From NCBI GenBank assembly GCA_965230415.1, contig CBDDKZ010000005.1, positions 558,001-622,000 of the forward strand: a stretch of DNA of 64,000 nt, written 5' to 3'. A program made the position numbers and the translations under genes. The notes below the pieces were generated by a model. The model was not told the origin of the DNA. It did not search any database and worked only from the letters and a program-made list of their open reading frames with translations. Below, in pieces: positions 60,277 through 64,000 of this stretch (the first letter of the stretch is position 1; each line of letters starts with the position of its first letter). The stretch comes from CBDDKZ01 sp965230415. GTDB taxonomy: Bacteria; Bacteroidota; Bacteroidia; Cytophagales; JAAEPT01.

Positions 60277-60723
60277 CTATTGCGCTTCGAAGTGGGATTC
60301 TACAGTAATAATTCCTGTTATACCTAGTATTGTAGACGTATTGGTTTGTTTCAGCCACAGCTCTTTGTTACGCAATTTTAATATTTCGTAATCAACGTTT
60401 GTCGTACCGTCTTTTATACGAAGTCCAGTTTCTCCTTTAAACTCCCAAGTTCCATCCCCAGAAACACCATTGATACCATTAGATTGCCACGTCCCATCTT
60501 TTTCAATAGTAAAAGTTTCACTTCCATCACCTTTATTGGTGGTAGTGGTAATTTGACCATTGATATCGGATGTGGTGATCGCTTGTCTCAACGTCCAGGT
60601 ATTTGCTAATCGAGCTTTTTTACTTCTTAAACTAAATGAAGGTCCTTCTTCATATTTAGCACAACGATTAAATGAGCCAAGAATTAACATTACTAAGCAA
60701 ATTTTTAAAACTGTCTTTTTCAT
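60277..60723 (-). CDS. Lipocalin-like lipoprotein
   Basis: The product, starting at the ATG at 60723 rather than the longer frame from 60771, has 148 residues: signal ending GSFNRC, then KYEEGPSFSLRSKKARLANT, a common front of Bacteroidota lipocalin-like lipoproteins. Strands with FTIEKDGTWQSNG and GDGTWEFKGETGLRI follow. It should be lipid-anchored. It lies about 50 bases after the giant type B protein and is likely in its transcript. Substrate unknown. Confidence 0.8.
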   Translation of the reverse strand: MKKTVLKICLVMLILGSFNRCAKYEEGPSFSLRSKKARLANTWTLRQAITTSDINGQITTTTNKGDGSETFTIEKDGTWQSNGINGVSGDGTWEFKGETGLRIKDGTTNVDYEILKLRNKELWLKQTNTSTILGITGIITVESHFEAQ

Positions 60724-60773
60724 AAATTTCTGTTTCTTATTTTTATATTTTTTGATATTAATCCACCTCACTT

Positions 60774-63700
60774 CTACCTAAGGATAGTAAGATCTCCAGA
60801 AAAACGTTCTTTCGTTAGTGGAAGTATTATTTCGAAGTAGTAGGTGCCAGCAGGCAAATTAGCACCTCGTTCAGAATTTCCCGACCAATTATTCTTGTAA
60901 TCCGTAACTGAAAACACACGATTACCCCATCTATTATAAATATGGACAATGTTCTCATCATAATCTTCCAGGTAACTAATAATCCATTTATCATTTTGTC
61001 CGTCGCCATTAGGTGTAAACACATTTGGTATGCGTAACTTGTGCTGTACTTTCACAGTAACCAGTGCTGATGCATCACAACCTAATGAATCAGTAACGAA
61101 CACGTTATAATTAGTAGTTTGTAATGGCGATACCTCTAAATTTTGCAAGGAGGTACCGTCAAAAAGCCAGATGTCCTCTTCTTCATACCATAAGATTGCG
61201 TATTCTTCATTGCTGTTCACAACCAGTGTACTAGATTCTCCTTCATCAATTACCGAAGGAATCGCCTGAGCATTGAATTCGACCTCTTGCACATAGACCA
61301 TAAACGAATCAGCTACAGAACAACCATGATCCGTATTTTCAGCAGTTACATTAAACATGGTGCTTTCAAGGGGGTAAAGCTGAGTTTGAGCACTGCTAGG
61401 ATTAGATATGTATTGCGCTGGCATCCAAGACACTTCACCATCGGTATCAACGGTCACAGATATTGTATCGCCTTTACAGATCGACTTATCAGGACCAACT
61501 TGCAAAAACACACCTTCAATCGAAATAATAACGTCATCATTATATTCACAACCATATTGATCTGTTCCAGACACCGTATAAATAGTATTCATCAATGGCC
61601 TTATGGTATGCGAGGCCCCATTTCCAAGTCCCTGGTTCCACATGTAACTCACGCCCCCGCTAGCCTGAATAAGCGTTTCTTCACCTTCACAAATTATTTG
61701 ATCTTCTCCAGCATCAATATCAGGTAAAGGATGTACTGTTACCAAAATCGAAGCTGTGTCACCATCACCGTTGCTATCCATTACAACTACCTGATAAATA
61801 GTATTTATGCTTGGTGTATCGTTCTGAATAGGTCCACTCGCATTATTTAAATTACCACCCGACCAGAGGTAAGTAATGTCTCCTTCACCACCAATTACAG
61901 AAGCTTGTAATGTAACCGCTTCCCCAACACAGATTTCTTCTGCCAATATTTCTACTTCCGGACCACATTCTAAGGTAAAATCGACGCAAGCTGTATCAAA
62001 ATTCACACAATCGTTAGCATCGCTCACTCTAACTTGAAAACAGGCCCTCACGGTTGACAAAGGATTTGACAAGCTGGTAGATACTGTTACATTGGCTGAA
62101 TTTTGCCCATCTATAATATTACCATCATCCAAAGACAACCATGAATAATCTGTCCCACCGGATGCCTGTAAAGTTACTTCCCGTTCGAAGCAAACAGATG
62201 TATCACTGGTCTTAACAATTGGCAATTCGTTTACAAGAACATCAACCTGAACTTCACCAGAACAACTATTGGAATCAATTCCTACAACAGTATAAATAGT
62301 TGAAGTTAGAGGGGATACGTAGTAACTACTATTATTACCTAAACCATTATCCCAATTATAGGTGAGGGCACCATTCACCTCGATTAATGCTGAATCACCC
62401 AAACAAATCGATGTGTCCGTAGTAATAGTTAATGGAGGTTCATTATTGAGTAGTACCAGTGCCTGAGCAGTATCACTTCCATTTTCCGCGGAAATAACAA
62501 CAGTAAAAACGGTGTTTTCAGTTATGTTATTAACTAAAGGATTGGCTACAGTAGAATCATTTAAGAATATTCCCGGACTCCAATTATATGAAATAACTCC
62601 CAGAGCACTGTTTATCAATGTGGTTAGCTCAGCTGTGTCTCCGTCACAAATAGTATCTCCTATAGCCCTTACACTCGGTTTACATGTGGCTTCGAATATC
62701 GCACAAGCTGTATCACGGGTTTCACACCCCAATTCATCCTGACCAACCACCTCAAAACAGTATTGCAAATCGTTAACAGAGGAAGGGTCAGGAGACGCAA
62801 CCGCTAAACATGCTAGATTGGTTCTGCCGACGATCACTCCCCCATCAATTGCTGTCCAACTATGGGTTGCGCCTCCGATCACACATATATTGAGTGTATC
62901 AATGTTACACCCACTTTGATCCTCGACATTAATGCTGATTGATTGAACATCAACCGTTATTGATGCAGTATCTTTACACCCAAACTCATTTGTACCGATT
63001 ACCTGATAATTTGTAAGTGTATCTGGAGAAACGGCATGAGGTCCGTCAATTCCTGGCAAACCATTGTTCCAAACATAATTGAAAGCTCCTGAAGCACTTA
63101 TTTCAGTGCTTCCACCCCTACAAATTATAGTATCGCCACTAATAACTATAGCAGGGTTTTCTATTACATCAATGGTGGTTGTTGCCGTATCTGCTCCGAA
63201 TTCGTCTTGAATTATCACAGTGAAATTTGTGATTTGTGTTAGGCCAATCACAATGGGGTTAGCTAGAGTAGAGTCGTTTAAATTAGAACCAGGTGACCAA
63301 CTATAAGTAACAATACCAGTTGGATCTGATACAATTGAGGTCAATTGAGCGGTATAACCTCTACATATAGTATCACCGGAAGCAACCACGGTTGGATTAC
63401 ATGGTTCTACCACTACAATAGCCATTGCGGTATCTGAACCATTATCGTCCTGCACAATAACCGTAAATTCAGTTGTTTGTGTTAAGCCTATAACCGCTGG
63501 ATTGGCAATAGTAGAATCGTTCAAATTAGTACCTGGAGACCAATTATAAGTAATAAAACCTTCGGCATTTTGAACATTGGAAGTGAGTTGAGCTGTTTGA
63601 GATGTGCAGATTGTATCTCCGATCGCATCAATTTCTGGTGCGCACGGGTTCCCGATTGCCGGGCGAGGAACGATATTATCCAGACCAACATATGCCTTGA

Positions 63701-64000
63701 CACCACTTACAAGGAAAGGGCGAAAGCTAATATGCGTATAATCTGCGATTGCATCAAAACAAATGGAATAAGTATTCCAGGTTTCTGTTGCTGTGATCTG
63801 AGGAGTCCGGAAAAACTCTTGTTCTTCTCCGCATTCGTTAGTTCCTCCATAAATAGCAATCTCAAAGACTCCATCTTGCGCAAGGTCGTCAGGAATTAAG
63901 CCCATTATATCGATATCAAAACAATATGATTTCCCTTGCTCCAGCGGAGCACACATCAACTGGGTCGTTCCTTCATAATAGGGACCACTCCCTTCATCCC
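60774..64000 (-). CDS. Giant T9SS surface protein, 5' end outside the window
   Basis: The frame is open to base 64000 with no stop, so only the C-terminal part of about 1075 residues is visible. An internal Met at 63956 is not the true start; the preceding residues DEGSGPYYEGTTQL read through. It contains an opening jelly-roll-like CBM region (SYCFDIDIMGLIPDDLAQ), many Ig-like repeats with DTICxGxxAxLTS and WSPGxNLNDSTxANP (at least three near-identical) and a type B sorting domain (IPNVFTPNGDGQNDKWIISY) at the end. It is a probable gliding or adhesion-related surface protein; no PorP/SprF is adjacent within the window. Confidence 0.9.
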   Translation of the reverse strand, partial: DEGSGPYYEGTTQLMCAPLEQGKSYCFDIDIMGLIPDDLAQDGVFEIAIYGGTNECGEEQEFFRTPQITATETWNTYSICFDAIADYTHISFRPFLVSGVKAYVGLDNIVPRPAIGNPCAPEIDAIGDTICTSQTAQLTSNVQNAEGFITYNWSPGTNLNDSTIANPAVIGLTQTTEFTVIVQDDNGSDTAMAIVVVEPCNPTVVASGDTICRGYTAQLTSIVSDPTGIVTYSWSPGSNLNDSTLANPIVIGLTQITNFTVIIQDEFGADTATTTIDVIENPAIVISGDTIICRGGSTEISASGAFNYVWNNGLPGIDGPHAVSPDTLTNYQVIGTNEFGCKDTASITVDVQSISINVEDQSGCNIDTLNICVIGGATHSWTAIDGGVIVGRTNLACLAVASPDPSSVNDLQYCFEVVGQDELGCETRDTACAIFEATCKPSVRAIGDTICDGDTAELTTLINSALGVISYNWSPGIFLNDSTVANPLVNNITENTVFTVVISAENGSDTAQALVLLNNEPPLTITTDTSICLGDSALIEVNGALTYNWDNGLGNNSSYYVSPLTSTIYTVVGIDSNSCSGEVQVDVLVNELPIVKTSDTSVCFEREVTLQASGGTDYSWLSLDDGNIIDGQNSANVTVSTSLSNPLSTVRACFQVRVSDANDCVNFDTACVDFTLECGPEVEILAEEICVGEAVTLQASVIGGEGDITYLWSGGNLNNASGPIQNDTPSINTIYQVVVMDSNGDGDTASILVTVHPLPDIDAGEDQIICEGEETLIQASGGVSYMWNQGLGNGASHTIRPLMNTIYTVSGTDQYGCEYNDDVIISIEGVFLQVGPDKSICKGDTISVTVDTDGEVSWMPAQYISNPSSAQTQLYPLESTMFNVTAENTDHGCSVADSFMVYVQEVEFNAQAIPSVIDEGESSTLVVNSNEEYAILWYEEEDIWLFDGTSLQNLEVSPLQTTNYNVFVTDSLGCDASALVTVKVQHKLRIPNVFTPNGDGQNDKWIISYLEDYDENIVHIYNRWGNRVFSVTDYKNNWSGNSERGANLPAGTYYFEIILPLTKERFSGDLTILR

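Noticed and set aside
60724..60771. Longer start for the lipoprotein at 60771
   Set aside because: The extra 16 residues are K-rich and precede the true signal peptide; the ATG at 60723 gives a normal lipobox protein.
1..64000. CRISPR array, tRNA, rRNA or insertion sequence
   Set aside because: No regular direct-repeat array, no tRNA T-loop/cloverleaf pattern in intergenic DNA, and no transposase or terminal inverted repeats were found by eye; short matches such as GGTTCGAG at 1893 lack the rest of a tRNA.

Overview
The window is a chromosomal stretch of a low-GC, gliding-type member of the Bacteroidota. The evidence is several giant extracellular proteins with type IX secretion (T9SS) C-terminal sorting domains of both the 'YPNP' (type A) and 'FTPNGDG' (type B) kinds, a PorP/SprF family partner, DUF5777 and DUF6340 family proteins, a bacterial geranylgeranylglyceryl-phosphate synthase, and a few good TAnnTTTG-type promoter boxes. 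I cannot place it below phylum from the sequence alone. No rRNA, tRNA, CRISPR array, prophage or intact insertion sequence was seen.

Layout. 1-2 kb: 3' -truncated tex and a solitary NUMOD4/HNH endonuclease-like gene, both on the minus strand. 2.2-6.7 kb: a plus-strand housekeeping run (degenerate RIC/hemerythrin protein, ruvX, def, omega-amidase-like nitrilase, unknown exported protein, murF) with overlapping or nearly touching genes. 6.7-12.5 kb: an outer-membrane barrel, a secreted thioredoxin, an alpha/beta-hydrolase lipoprotein, dnaN, two very small ORFs, and a GyrI-like/WYL-regulator pair. 12.5-17.3 kb: a minus-strand operon of AsmA-like protein, GGGP synthase, YjbQ and a barrel protein.

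17.7-26.8 kb holds a compact ten-gene chemotaxis operon: a coiled protein with a CheZ-like D-x3-Q motif, STAS, CheY, CheA, CheW, one MCP, CheR, a histidine-kinase-like protein whose phospho-acceptor His is replaced by Asn, CheD and CheB. No flagellar gene is present in the window, so the output may be surface motility; that is inference. 26.9-30.2 kb: a c-type cytochrome/DUF5777 module and an ECF-like sigma factor with a tiny soluble partner. 30.3-30.5 kb: a probable free-standing structured RNA with its own terminator. 30.6-42.6 kb: a DUF6340 lipoprotein, M90 peptidase with a SEC-C tail, YdeP-type molybdopterin oxidoreductase, two type A T9SS substrates, a hybrid histidine kinase and two tandem-domain universal stress proteins.

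42.8-64 kb is the surface-protein and accessory end. It contains a 1619-residue type B substrate paired with PorP/SprF, two further giant type B proteins without an adjacent partner (the last runs off the window), small barrel or lipoproteins, an aldose epimerase, and a VOC-AraC gene pair framed by two 115-bp direct repeats (about 92% identical), next to long gene-poor stretches. The most notable observations are the Asn-for-His kinase and CheZ-like protein in the che operon, the in-frame 371-codon insertion in the SBBP propeller of the 1619-residue protein, the duplicated terminator-bearing repeat, and the structured RNA.
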